Positions 7,674-16,315 of a DNA stretch of 39,592 nt are shown here, one piece after another. The stretch covers positions 1 to 39,592 of the forward strand of contig DCSM01000106.1 in assembly GCA_002325605.1 (NCBI GenBank). The letters run 5' to 3'. The notes below the pieces were generated by a model. It saw nothing but the letters and a program-made list of their open reading frames with translations, made no database searches and was not told the DNA's origin. Source of the DNA: Chloroflexaceae bacterium UBA1466 (GTDB lineage: Bacteria > Chloroflexota > Chloroflexia > Chloroflexales > Chloroflexaceae). Each line of letters begins with the position of its first letter. The stretch's first letter is position 1. The position numbers and the translations under genes were made by a program.

Positions 7674-9572
7674 GTGAGCTACGCCGAACTTCATCGTCGC
7701 TCTATCGAAGATCCCGCTGGCTTTTGGGGCCCTTTAGCGGAGGAACTTCATTGGTATAAGAAATGGGATAGGGTTCTCGATGAATCCAAAGCCCCCTTTT
7801 ATCGCTGGTTTGTGGGGGGAAAGACTAACATCTGTTATAACGCCGTAGATCGCCACGCTTTTGGGAAGAATCGTGGGAAAGCGGCCATCATCTGGGAAAG
7901 CCCTGAATTGGGCAAATCGCGCACGATCACTTATTACGAATTTTATCGGGAAGTGAATCAACTGGCGGCGGTCTTCAAGAAATTGGGCGTGAAAAAAGGT
8001 GATCGCGTGATCATCTATATGCCCATGGTTCCCGAAGCCCTCACCTCGATGCTGGCTTGCGTGCGGATTGGCGCGGTTCACGCGGTAGTTTTTGGCGGCT
8101 TTAGCGTTTCCTCACTGGCTGGGCGGATTGATGATGCCACCCCAACGCTGATTGTCACGGCGGATGCAGGTTCCCGCAAAGGCATTCCCGTGCGCTTGAA
8201 AGAAATTGTCGACCAGTCGCTCGATGAGGTCAAAGGTAATTCGGTGAAGCACGTCTTAGTGCTGAATCGAGGTCTTACGCCTTATGAAATGAAGAAAGAC
8301 CGCGACCTCGACTGGGAAGAGGAGATGACCGCGCAAATTGGCAGCGTCGTCGAGCCAGAACAATTGGAAAGCACTGATCCTTCCTACATTCTCTATACTT
8401 CGGGCACGACAGGGCAGCCCAAAGGGATTGTGCGCGACACTGGCGGCTATATGGTCGCCCTTCATGCTTCGATGCGCCAAATCTATGATGTCGGCGAGGG
8501 CGATGTCTATTGGTCAACCTCAGATATTGGCTGGGTTGTGGGCCATAGCTACATTGTCTATGCCCCGCTTCTGGCGGGGATTCCCACTATTGTCTACGAA
8601 GGCCGACCTGATTATCCCGACCCTGGCATTTGGTGGCGGATTATGGAGAAGTACGGAGTAACCTGTGCTTTTTCAGCCCCGACGGCCTTGCGGGCGCTCC
8701 GCAAATTCCCCGAACATTGGATCAAAGATCGGGATTTGTCCTCCTTGCGCCGCTTCTTCACCGCAGGCGAGCCCTTGGATGAGCCGACCTATCAATGGGC
8801 CAATGATCTTCTCAATGTGCCAATTATTGACCATTATTGGCAGACTGAAAGCGGTTGGTCGATGTTGGCAAATTCCGTCGGCATTGAGGATTTGCCCATC
8901 AAGGGTGGCTCGCCAACCAAGCCAGCCATGGGGCACAACCTCTTTGTCGCCGATCCTGATGGCAACCGTTTGCCCAAAGGTGAAAAAGGTTTTCTGGTCG
9001 AAAGTGGCCCGTTAGCGCCTGGCATGTTGATGACTTTGTGGGGCGATGACGAGCGTTATGTCCAGAGTTACTGGGGTTATTTCAAGGATAAACTTCTTTA
9101 TCTTACAGGCGACTATGCGATTGAAGATAAAGACGGCTATTTCTGGCTCTTAGGGCGGTCTGATGAAGTGATGAATGTTTCGGGCCACCGCTTAGGCACA
9201 CGGGAGATCGAAGAGGTAATTTCGGCCCATCCCGCTGTCGCCGAAGTAAGTGTGATTGGGGTGCGGGACGAGTTGCGAGGCCAATCACCTCTGGTGGTGG
9301 TAGTTCTCAAGCAACATGTTGCGCCCGCCGATGAGGATTCTGTGGCCGAGGAAATGAAGCAGTTGGTTCGAGATCGGATTGGGCCCGTGGCCACGCCCCA
9401 TGCCATCCATTTTGTGAGTTCGTTGCCCAAGACGCGCAGCGGGAAGATTATGCGCCGCATCATTCGGGCCGTCTATCAAGGGGATTCAATTGGGGATATG
9501 AGTACCATTGAAGACGATGCCACGGTTGAGATGGTTCGGGAAGCCGTTGATACTCTGCGCGGACAACTCTAG
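7674..9572 (+). CDS. prpE: Propionyl-CoA synthetase (PrpE-like acyl-CoA ligase)
   Basis: This 632-residue AMP-forming ligase activates a short-chain acid, most likely propionate, to its CoA thioester via an acyl-adenylate. It shows the nucleotide loop YTSGTTGQPKG at 241-251, then VRDTGGYMVALHASM and SDIGWVVGHSYIVYAPLL, which are characteristic of PrpE more than Acs. YWQTESGW lies at 388-395, and the catalytic lysine K591 sits in PKTRSGK, a site often acetylated in this family. The start is GTG with AGGAGG six to seven bases upstream. It stands in tandem with an acetyl-CoA synthetase paralogue. Propionate versus acetate preference is inferred from signature segments and needs an assay. Confidence 0.88.
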   Translation: MSYAELHRRSIEDPAGFWGPLAEELHWYKKWDRVLDESKAPFYRWFVGGKTNICYNAVDRHAFGKNRGKAAIIWESPELGKSRTITYYEFYREVNQLAAVFKKLGVKKGDRVIIYMPMVPEALTSMLACVRIGAVHAVVFGGFSVSSLAGRIDDATPTLIVTADAGSRKGIPVRLKEIVDQSLDEVKGNSVKHVLVLNRGLTPYEMKKDRDLDWEEEMTAQIGSVVEPEQLESTDPSYILYTSGTTGQPKGIVRDTGGYMVALHASMRQIYDVGEGDVYWSTSDIGWVVGHSYIVYAPLLAGIPTIVYEGRPDYPDPGIWWRIMEKYGVTCAFSAPTALRALRKFPEHWIKDRDLSSLRRFFTAGEPLDEPTYQWANDLLNVPIIDHYWQTESGWSMLANSVGIEDLPIKGGSPTKPAMGHNLFVADPDGNRLPKGEKGFLVESGPLAPGMLMTLWGDDERYVQSYWGYFKDKLLYLTGDYAIEDKDGYFWLLGRSDEVMNVSGHRLGTREIEEVISAHPAVAEVSVIGVRDELRGQSPLVVVVLKQHVAPADEDSVAEEMKQLVRDRIGPVATPHAIHFVSSLPKTRSGKIMRRIIRAVYQGDSIGDMSTIEDDATVEMVREAVDTLRGQL

Positions 9573-9647
9573 GCCCACTTCGGCGGTGCAAACAAGAGTC
9601 TGGCTATCAACCCTAGTTTGGAAATTGCGGTAGAAAAGGGTTGTTGC

Positions 9648-9691
9648 AACAAGCCGTTGTGGGCCCACCAGGGTAAACAACGGCTTTTGTT
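9648..9691 (+). other. Hairpin between prpE and acs
   Basis: AACAAGCCGTTGT at 9648-9660 can pair with ACAACGGCTTTTGTT at 9677-9691, with a small bulge and a 16-base loop. TAAAAC follows rather than a clean T run, so it may be a weak terminator or an attenuator in the prpE-acs spacer. Apart from this, I see nothing convincing in the 320-base gap 9573-9892. Confidence 0.4.
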
Positions 9692-9892
9692 AAAACAAGC
9701 CAACCTTTACCAAAACCTTACGCAAACCTTATTGTTTCCTGACGTTTCCAATCTACCATGGGAAGAGTGTGTCTGGTCACATGAATTTTTCTACCCAGGG
9801 CTTGAATGAGCAGGATGCTCGTTCTACGACTAATTTGGAACTTGAATTGTGTTTCGCTAATTGCAGATTTAAGAAAGGCAGCAGGTTTGTCT

Positions 9893-11863
9893 ATGTTGGA
9901 GACTCAAAAAGTCGATGCTGAGAGCGCCCCCACCACGATTAGCCAAGGGCCAAGTGGGGCAACCTTGCGGATCTATGAGCCGAGCGAAGCCGTTGTGGAG
10001 AACGCCAACGTCACGGCCTACATGCGCCAAAAGGGGTTTCAGAGCTACGCCGAGTTGTATAAATGGTCTATCGCCAACCCTGAGCAGTTCTGGGCTGATC
10101 ATGCTGGCGAATTAGAGTGGTTTAAGCCGTGGGACAAGGTGTTGGACGAAAGCAGAGCACCCTTCTACAAGTGGTTTGTGGGCGGCAAAACCAACATCGT
10201 TCACAACGCGATAGATCGCCATGCCAAGACCTGGCGGCGCAACAAGCTGGCCCTGATTTGGGAAGGCGAAGACGGCACAGTTCGGACTTTCTCCTACCAG
10301 ATGCTTAACCGTGAAGTCAGCAAGCTGGCCAACGTCATCAAGAGTATGGGCGTGAAAAAAGGCGACATTGTCACCATTTACCTGCCCCGTATTCCTGAAT
10401 TGGTCTTTAGTATGCTGGCCTGTGCTAAGATTGGCGCGGTTCATAGCGTCGTCTATGGGGGTTTTAGCGTCGAGGCTTTGGCAGACCGTATCTCTGATGC
10501 GGATAGCAAACTGCTTATCACCGCCGACGGGGGCTTGATGCGGGGTAAAATCGTTGAACTCAAGCAGATTGCGGATGAGGCGATGGCGCGCACGCCGAGC
10601 GTCCAGACTTGTATAGTGGTACGCCGCACGGGGCACTCGGTCAATATGGAGAGCGGGCGCGACCTATGGCTCCACGACCTGATGGCTTTGCCGATTGCTT
10701 CCGCCAAATGTGAAACCGCGCAGCTTGATGCGGAGGATATGCTCTTTATTCTCTATACCAGTGGCACGACGGGTCGCCCGAAAGCTATTGTCCATACCCA
10801 CGGTGGCTATATGGTAGGGACTTATACCACGCTCAAGTATGTCTTTGACATCAAAGAGGAAGACCGCTGGTGGTGTGCGGCGGACCCAGGGTGGATTACG
10901 GGCCACAGCTACATTGTCTATAGCCCCTTGATTCTGGGCGCGACCTCCTTTATGTATGAAGGCGCACCGAATTATCCTTACCCAGACCGCTGGTGGGCCA
11001 TTGCTTCCAAATATGGGATCAGCATTCTTTACACGGCCCCCACCGCCATTCGGGGCTTGATGCGCTTCGGCGAAGCCTGGCCCAACCGCCACGATTTGAG
11101 CAGCCTGCGCTTGCTAGGGAGCGTTGGGGAGCCGATCAACCCAGAGGCTTGGCGTTGGTATCACAACACGATTGGCAAAGAACGCTGTCCCATTATGGAT
11201 ACCTGGTGGCAGACGGAGACGGGGCACTTTATGATCACGCCGACCCCCGTCGTGCCGCTCAAACCAGGCAGTGCAACCTTGCCTTTCTTGGGCATTGATG
11301 TTGATGTGGTGCATGAGGATGGCACCTCCTGCGCGGCCAATGAGGATGGCTTGTTGATTGTGAAGCGCCCCTGGCCTGGCATGATGCGAACCATTCTCAA
11401 GGACGATGACCGCTTTATCTCAACCTACTGGTCGAAAATCCCGAATGTCTACTGTGTGGGCGATAGTGCCCGCAAGGACGAGGACGGCTATATTTGGATT
11501 ATCGGGCGGTTGGATGACGTGATCAAGGTGAGCGGCTATCGCTTAGGCACCGCCGAAGTCGAAAGCGCTTTGGTCAGCCATCATGCCGTCGCCGAAGCCG
11601 CCGCCATTGGCATTCCCCACGAACTGAAGGGCAATGCCATTCATGCCTTTGTCATTTTGCGAACAGGCTTCGATGGCAGCCCGCAATTGGCGGAAGAACT
11701 CAAAGCGCACGTCGGGCACGAGATGGGCCCGATTGCCCGACCTGAAAAGATTGAGTTTGTGGGCATCCTCCCCAAGACGCGCAGCGGGAAGATTATGCGG
11801 CGGGTTTTGAAGGCTCAAGCCCTCGGCCAGGATGTAGGGGACATCAGCACCCTCGAATCCTAA
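9893..11863 (+). CDS. acs: Acetyl-CoA synthetase (AMP-forming)
   Basis: The product makes acetyl-CoA from acetate, ATP and CoA. Using the ATG at 9893 it is 656 residues, the usual Acs length; the frame stays open to 9806, but those 29 extra residues do not look like family sequence. Features, numbered from that ATG: the loop YTSGTTGRPKA at 288-298, the acetate-pocket tryptophan segment DTWWQTETG, and the catalytic and acetylatable lysine at about 633 in PKTRSGK. It is closely related to the upstream ligase, including the shared GGKTN N-terminal segment, so the pair probably arose by duplication or joint recruitment. It would feed acetate into central metabolism. Confidence 0.94.
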   Translation: MLETQKVDAESAPTTISQGPSGATLRIYEPSEAVVENANVTAYMRQKGFQSYAELYKWSIANPEQFWADHAGELEWFKPWDKVLDESRAPFYKWFVGGKTNIVHNAIDRHAKTWRRNKLALIWEGEDGTVRTFSYQMLNREVSKLANVIKSMGVKKGDIVTIYLPRIPELVFSMLACAKIGAVHSVVYGGFSVEALADRISDADSKLLITADGGLMRGKIVELKQIADEAMARTPSVQTCIVVRRTGHSVNMESGRDLWLHDLMALPIASAKCETAQLDAEDMLFILYTSGTTGRPKAIVHTHGGYMVGTYTTLKYVFDIKEEDRWWCAADPGWITGHSYIVYSPLILGATSFMYEGAPNYPYPDRWWAIASKYGISILYTAPTAIRGLMRFGEAWPNRHDLSSLRLLGSVGEPINPEAWRWYHNTIGKERCPIMDTWWQTETGHFMITPTPVVPLKPGSATLPFLGIDVDVVHEDGTSCAANEDGLLIVKRPWPGMMRTILKDDDRFISTYWSKIPNVYCVGDSARKDEDGYIWIIGRLDDVIKVSGYRLGTAEVESALVSHHAVAEAAAIGIPHELKGNAIHAFVILRTGFDGSPQLAEELKAHVGHEMGPIARPEKIEFVGILPKTRSGKIMRRVLKAQALGQDVGDISTLES

Positions 11864-11900
11864 CGCAGGCTTCGCGCCAGCTTTAACTCAATTCGCCCGC

Positions 11901-11936
11901 AAGAGGGTTTGGGTTTTTCCCAAACTCTCTTTGCTC
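11901..11936 (+). terminator. Terminator-like hairpin after acs
   Basis: Bases 11901-11913 pair with 11919-11931 over a TTTTT loop, giving a 13-bp stem with one G-U pair. The stem is followed by TTTGCTCTT, a poor T tract. It lies 38 bases after the acs stop. Confidence 0.55.
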
Positions 11937-11956
11937 TTCGCAGTTAGGCAATCTTA

Positions 11957-11965
11957 TGCTATACT
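11957..11965 (+). promoter_or_regulatory. Extended -10 promoter upstream of the signalling cassette
   Basis: TGC followed by TATACT at 11960-11965 is an extended -10 of the same form as at 786-794. Start of transcription would be near 11972, leaving a leader of about 280 bases that contains two GGTCAGGCT hairpins before the ATG at 12251. Confidence 0.5.
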
Positions 11966-12029
11966 AGAGAGATAAATTTGGTGCTTCCACAAACCACGTT
12001 GGCATAAGTTAGCGCCCCGCTTGGCGGCT

Positions 12030-12127
12030 GTAGGTCAGGCTTCCAGCCTGACCTACCCACAGACAAACGGCAAAGAGGCTCTGGTTTCGGCAAGCTCAAC
12101 CACCGAGGTCAGGCTTCCAGCCTGACC
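12030..12127 (+). repeat. Two copies of a GGTCAGGCT-TCC-AGCCTGACC palindrome
   Basis: The first copy has perfect 12-bp arms (12030-12041 and 12045-12056) around TCC. The second has perfect 9-bp arms (12107-12115 and 12119-12127) around the same TCC. Both are followed by ACCCACAG. The sequence between holds TTCGGCAAGCTCA, a relative of the loop of the dispersed repeat. These look like short palindromic intergenic repeats inserted in the leader of the next gene. Confidence 0.75.
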
Positions 12128-12250
12128 AACCCACAGAGGCGAGGGCAATTCCAGGCTAACACCTGAGAAGTTATCCCACAACTTAGGAAAGGGGGCTTGC
12201 GGCAACGCCTCAGACTCGCTGAAGCGGGGGTTTCTTTGCCGCGTTGAACT

Positions 12251-14293
12251 ATGATCACACTTTCGCAGTTGCGAAATACCCTCCATCAAATTCAGCTTTG
12301 GCCGCTGCCTTTGCCAGCGAGTCTTGCGCTCTATCTCTTTGATGTCCACGGAAAACCAGGGCCCAGGCATCGCGCAACTGACCCCCAACCCCCAAATTGG
12401 GTGACCGAGTTGGCTTGGCAAGCTCAAGTGACGGGCCACCACCTTGAGGTTCTAAATCCGTTGCCCGTGAGGATTGAGCTTCTGCGCGTGGAGGGCCAAA
12501 ACCTGGGCGCGGTGGCCCTCATGGGCCCTGAGGCCGGCCCTTTGGCTCCCATGGTTCTTAGCTTCCTGACCATGTTGGCCAAGAAAGAGCTTGAACTGAA
12601 CCAAATTGCCCAAAAAGTGCAAGAAGGCTATGACCAAATCTTGTTTTTGTTTGAAGTTAGCAAAGGCGTTACCTCCCCTGAACCGCGCCAAACCCTGTTG
12701 AACCGCGTCTTGCAAGCGGGCGTAGAACTTATCCAGGTACGGGGCGGGATTATCCTGCCCACCAACCCCGCCCAGGAGGTTGCAGTTTATGGGGCGGAAT
12801 GGGCTGTCCCCTTCCGCGAGGAGTTGGCCCAAGCTCAACGGCGGCACACTGGGGTTGTAATGTGCAATACCGTTGCCCAATGTGATGAATTCTGTGCCGC
12901 TTTGGCGGGAAAAGTTGAGAGTTTAGCCAGTGTTGAGGTTGATTTAGCAGGCGAACCCGAACTGGGCTTTATCCTTTTTGACAAGAAAGCGCCAATGGGC
13001 CTCTTGGCGGCAGATCGGCAATTAGTCGGGTTTGTGGCGGAGCAATTACAGGCGATCTTGCGGCGAGATCGGCTTTTGGCTACGCAAGCAGCGCAACAGG
13101 AGATTGCCTTGGCCAGCCAAATCTATCAGACCCTCGTTCTCCATAACGTCTTACCCCAACATCCCGCCTTAGATATAGACGTTATCAGTCGGCCTGCGCG
13201 GGAATTGGGCGGCGATTTCCATCTGGTTGAGCAATTAGCGGGCGGCGAAATGCTCTTTATCGTTGGGGATGTTGCGGGGAAAGGGTTGCCTGCCGCCCTG
13301 ATTATGAGCCAAACCTTAGCTACCTTTAGGGCCGTAGCTTTGAGCAGTAGCAGTGGCCCCGCCCAGATTTTGACCCGCAGCCACGAATTACTCGCCCGCC
13401 TCCTCGATAACATCGAACTCTTTGTGACCGCTTTTGTGGGTTGGATTGACCCTGTGAGTGGGCGGTTGCGCTACGCCGACGCAGGCCATGGCTATACGCT
13501 CTGGCACCAAGCCGAAACTGGCGCAGTCCTTTCGCTCCCCGCCACGGGAACGCCGCTGGGGTTTCTCTCCTTTGGGGAAGTAGAGGAAAGGGAAATCACG
13601 CTGGCAAGGGGGGATCAACTCCTCATCTGTAGCGATGGCTTGCCCGAAACGCGCTCGGGCCAAGCAGAGTTTTTTGGGATCGATCGGCTTAAAGGGATTT
13701 TTGGGCTTTGCGGCTGGCTGCCCGCCAGCCAATTATTGAAAAGGCTCTTTGCCGCAATGAGCGATTTTGCGGGTTCGGGCAGCGAAGCGGGGGGCTGCCC
13801 TCAAGATGACGATGTAACCCTGTTGCTCGTCCAGCGCCTCCCCCTGAATTGGGCCACGGCGGAGCAACCTTATCTCGCCCAAACCCGCCGCGTCTTTGCC
13901 GGCCAGATTAGGGAAATCCCCGTCTTCACGCAATGGATTCAGGGAGTCACGCTCGTGCTGGAGCATTGGGGGCCCACCGAGCGCCATGCGGTAACATTAG
14001 CTTCCGTGGAGTGCTTTACCAATATCGTTCGCCATGCCTACGCCGACAATGGCCTTGTTGGCTCGATTGTCGTCTCGGCCAAAATCTCCGAACGGGGGCT
14101 AGAAGTCCAGATGGAAGATACGGGCGGCGCGCTTGATTCTCCCAATGCGGTCTTTAGCCCTTCCGAGCCACTCAATCCCTATGCCTTATTGGAACACGGC
14201 TATGGGCTGTATATTATTCGGGAACTGACGGATGAAGTGCATTATGACACCAATCCCACTGGCAATACTTGGCGACTCTGCTATTGGGGTTGA
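12251..14293 (+). CDS. GAF-PP2C(SpoIIE/RsbU)-HATPase fusion, partner-switch regulator
   Basis: This 680-residue cytoplasmic protein combines a phosphatase and an anti-sigma-type kinase. The N-terminal ~115 residues are of unknown type, then a GAF-like region (about 125-270) and a short coiled linker. The PP2C/SpoIIE domain (about 300-530) has ARELGGDF (D321), GDVAGKG (D340), DAGH, SDGLPETR (D461) and QDDDVTLLL (D519-D521). The C-terminal HATPase (about 545-680) has an N box ECFTNIVRHAY (E587, N591, H595), EDTGG and GYGLYII. Such fusions dephosphorylate and phosphorylate a STAS protein; the next gene encodes one. No Shine-Dalgarno is obvious before the ATG. The GAF ligand is unknown. The parts resemble Pseudomonas HsbR, which has REC in place of GAF. 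Confidence 0.9.
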   Translation: MITLSQLRNTLHQIQLWPLPLPASLALYLFDVHGKPGPRHRATDPQPPNWVTELAWQAQVTGHHLEVLNPLPVRIELLRVEGQNLGAVALMGPEAGPLAPMVLSFLTMLAKKELELNQIAQKVQEGYDQILFLFEVSKGVTSPEPRQTLLNRVLQAGVELIQVRGGIILPTNPAQEVAVYGAEWAVPFREELAQAQRRHTGVVMCNTVAQCDEFCAALAGKVESLASVEVDLAGEPELGFILFDKKAPMGLLAADRQLVGFVAEQLQAILRRDRLLATQAAQQEIALASQIYQTLVLHNVLPQHPALDIDVISRPARELGGDFHLVEQLAGGEMLFIVGDVAGKGLPAALIMSQTLATFRAVALSSSSGPAQILTRSHELLARLLDNIELFVTAFVGWIDPVSGRLRYADAGHGYTLWHQAETGAVLSLPATGTPLGFLSFGEVEEREITLARGDQLLICSDGLPETRSGQAEFFGIDRLKGIFGLCGWLPASQLLKRLFAAMSDFAGSGSEAGGCPQDDDVTLLLVQRLPLNWATAEQPYLAQTRRVFAGQIREIPVFTQWIQGVTLVLEHWGPTERHAVTLASVECFTNIVRHAYADNGLVGSIVVSAKISERGLEVQMEDTGGALDSPNAVFSPSEPLNPYALLEHGYGLYIIRELTDEVHYDTNPTGNTWRLCYWG

Positions 14294-14422
14294 AACCAAA
14301 AGCCAGACTATGTTTGTGCAAAGTCTTTCTAGCTTAAAGAAGGCCTAATTCAGGCCTAGGAAAACAGCAGAAAGTATCTCAAAGTACTTTCAAAGATGCC
14401 TAAGGGAGCATAAAGTTATTTT

Positions 14423-14737
14423 ATGGCTACACAATTTGAGACATTCAAACAGGACAAAGTGATAAATGTGAAGGTTTGCGGGAGTCTTGATGCCCAAAGT
14501 GCTGGGGGCTTGCGCGAGCAGCTGAAGACTCTGGCGGCCAGTTCGGCAGGCAACAAGATTGTGTTAGATTTGAGCCAAGTCCCCTTTATGGACAGCACCG
14601 GCCTGGCGGGGCTGATCTCCGGGCTAAAAGCGGTCCGCCAACATGGCGGCGAATTAGTCCTGGCGGGTGTAACCCCTGAAGTTATGCGGATTTTCCAAAT
14701 CACGCTCTTGGATCGGGCTTTTACCTTCATTCTGTGA
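14423..14737 (+). CDS. STAS-domain anti-anti-sigma factor (RsbV/SpoIIAA-like)
   Basis: The 104-residue protein is a single STAS domain. The conserved phosphorylation loop is PFMDSTGLAGLI, with S58 as the expected phosphoserine. In this family the unphosphorylated form binds a switch kinase or another partner, and phosphorylation by the HATPase domain releases it. The gene follows the phosphatase-kinase fusion by 129 bases on the same strand and is its likely substrate. An AAGGGAG motif lies too far upstream to be a good ribosome site. No sigma factor sits next to it, so the output may not be transcriptional. Confidence 0.93.
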   Translation: MATQFETFKQDKVINVKVCGSLDAQSAGGLREQLKTLAASSAGNKIVLDLSQVPFMDSTGLAGLISGLKAVRQHGGELVLAGVTPEVMRIFQITLLDRAFTFIL

Positions 14738-14885
14738 GCTTCGCTTTCGGGCCGCCCGCGCTCCGGCAGCCAAAGCCCCGCGCTGCGGCCTCAAAAGTAA
14801 AGGTGGGGGAGAATGCCCTTACACGAGGTAGGCTCCCCATCTTAAACTTTAGGGGCCCCTTTACAGGGATTGAGACAACAAAATC

Positions 14886-15284
14886 ATGGTTGTGAAGGAA
14901 CTTAATGTGTCCACCTATGTTTTAGTCGTTGATGATGAGCATATTTTTCGCCGCTTAATCAGTGTCATCTTAGGGCCAAAGTTGCGGGTTGAAACCGCCG
15001 GGGATGGGTTTGAGGCCCTTGAAATGCTTGCCCACGAAAAGCCCGACTTGATCATTTTAGATGTCATGATGCCCCACATTTCGGGCCTCGATATTGCTTG
15101 GCAGTTGGCTAAAGATGAAGACCTGCGGGCCATCCCCCTCATTATTCTGACCGCCTTAGACTCGAGTATTGATGCTTCGTTACAACAACAAATCGAAGAA
15201 TTGGGGGCTTTTCACTTAACTAAACCTTTTAGTCGCCAGCAATTGCTTGATACCGTCCAGACCGCGCTGGCAAAATTGAATTAG
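14886..15284 (+). CDS. Stand-alone response regulator receiver (REC)
   Basis: The protein is a single REC domain with no output domain. Numbered from the ATG at 14886 the acidic pair is D16 and D17, the phospho-acceptor D59 in ILDVMMP, the switch threonine T89 and the lysine K113 in LTKPF. A GTG at 14907 has a better ribosome site (AAGGA, 7 bases) and would start just before the first strand, giving 125 residues; this may be the true start. Lying between the STAS gene and the REC-GGDEF gene, it may act as a phosphate sink or relay protein in the same cassette. No histidine kinase is in the window. Confidence 0.92.
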   Translation: MVVKELNVSTYVLVVDDEHIFRRLISVILGPKLRVETAGDGFEALEMLAHEKPDLIILDVMMPHISGLDIAWQLAKDEDLRAIPLIILTALDSSIDASLQQQIEELGAFHLTKPFSRQQLLDTVQTALAKLN

Positions 15285-15340
15285 TTGATGTCAAATGTGG
15301 CGCTCCACTCTTGCAGAGGCTTTTGGGCATGAGGAAAAGT

Positions 15341-16270
15341 ATGCAAATAATCATCGCCGATGATGACTCGGTCCTCCGATGGTTATTAAGGGCAAGTCTC
15401 ACAAGGGTGGGTCACGAAGTGATCGAGGTCGCCGATGGCAAAGCGGCGTGGGAAATTATCCAACGTGAGCGGATTCAGCTTGTCATTACTGATTGGGTTA
15501 TGCCATCCCTTGATGGCGTAGAATTGATCCGCCGCATTCGGGCCGCTAACATCCCAACTTACACTTATATTATTCTTTTAACGGCCAAAAGCGAGAAAGA
15601 GGAGATTATTGAAGGCTTGGAGGCGGGAGCCGATGATTATTTAACCAAGCCCTTTGACCCAGGCGAGATGCTGGCTCGCGTGGCAATTGGCGAGCGGATC
15701 CTCAATTTGGAAACTCGGTTGCGCGAATATAAGGATCAACTGGAGATTTTGGCCACCCACGACAGCTTGACGGGGCTTTTGAATCGCCGTGCGACCTATC
15801 AACATGCCGAACAAGCGTTGCTTTTAGCCGAACAGGAAGCCACGTCGCTGAGTTTGATTTTACTGGATGTCGACCATTTTAAAGCCATCAATGACCAATA
15901 TGGCCACTTGAGCGGCGATCAGGCCTTGCGGTTGGTTGCAGAGACGATTCTCCAGGCCACGCGCCCCCAAGATTTTGTTGGGCGCTGGGGCGGCGAAGAG
16001 TTTGTCTTAGTCTTACCCAAAACTTCCCTCGCGGAGGCGGAAAAGATCGCCGAAAAAATTAGGCAAAAGATGGCGACCACAACCTTAGTGCTTCCCGAAG
16101 GTGATGTGCGGCTCTTTGTGAGCTTGGGGCTAACAAGTAGCTCGCCCAAAAATCCCTGTCCGCTTGACACCTTAGTCCAACAGGCTGATCAAGCGCTCTA
16201 TTGTGCCAAACGCCAAGGCCGGAACTGTGTTCGTTTATTCAATCCGCTTTCTCAACTGCCTGAACTCTAA
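15341..16270 (+). CDS. REC-GGDEF diguanylate cyclase
   Basis: The product makes c-di-GMP from two GTP. A REC domain (residues 1-125, phospho-acceptor D51 in ITDWVMP, K103) is joined by a helical linker to a GGDEF domain (about 140-305). The active site is GGEEF at 217-221 and the product-inhibition site is intact, with R208 and D211 in RPQD. It is laid out like PleD or WspR. The frame opens with TTG at 15311; I choose the ATG at 15341, which has GAGG at 15331-15334, though the ATG at 15329 is also possible. It closes the four-gene signalling cassette, 45 bases before the glycosyltransferase genes begin. Confidence 0.93.
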   Translation: MQIIIADDDSVLRWLLRASLTRVGHEVIEVADGKAAWEIIQRERIQLVITDWVMPSLDGVELIRRIRAANIPTYTYIILLTAKSEKEEIIEGLEAGADDYLTKPFDPGEMLARVAIGERILNLETRLREYKDQLEILATHDSLTGLLNRRATYQHAEQALLLAEQEATSLSLILLDVDHFKAINDQYGHLSGDQALRLVAETILQATRPQDFVGRWGGEEFVLVLPKTSLAEAEKIAEKIRQKMATTTLVLPEGDVRLFVSLGLTSSSPKNPCPLDTLVQQADQALYCAKRQGRNCVRLFNPLSQLPEL

Positions 16271-16315
16271 AAATGATCTAGTTTGTGCTTCTTTATTAGC
16301 CCAAAACTTTCGCTT

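Noticed and set aside
7320..7677. Open frames of 90 and 64 codons between the DUF3566-like gene and prpE
   Set aside because: They lie across the 17-bp hairpin and dispersed repeat copy 2, have no ribosome site, and their composition is not protein-like.
9618..9809. 63-codon open frame between prpE and acs
   Set aside because: No family resemblance and no ribosome site; it overlaps the spacer hairpin.
12053..12442. 129-codon minus-strand frame
   Set aside because: It overlaps the strongly supported partner-switch gene and two palindromic repeats, and has no recognisable domain.
14738..14885. GC-rich spacer as a repeat element or terminator
   Set aside because: Blocks such as CCGCCCGCG suggest structure, but I could not build a convincing long stem or find a second copy in the window.
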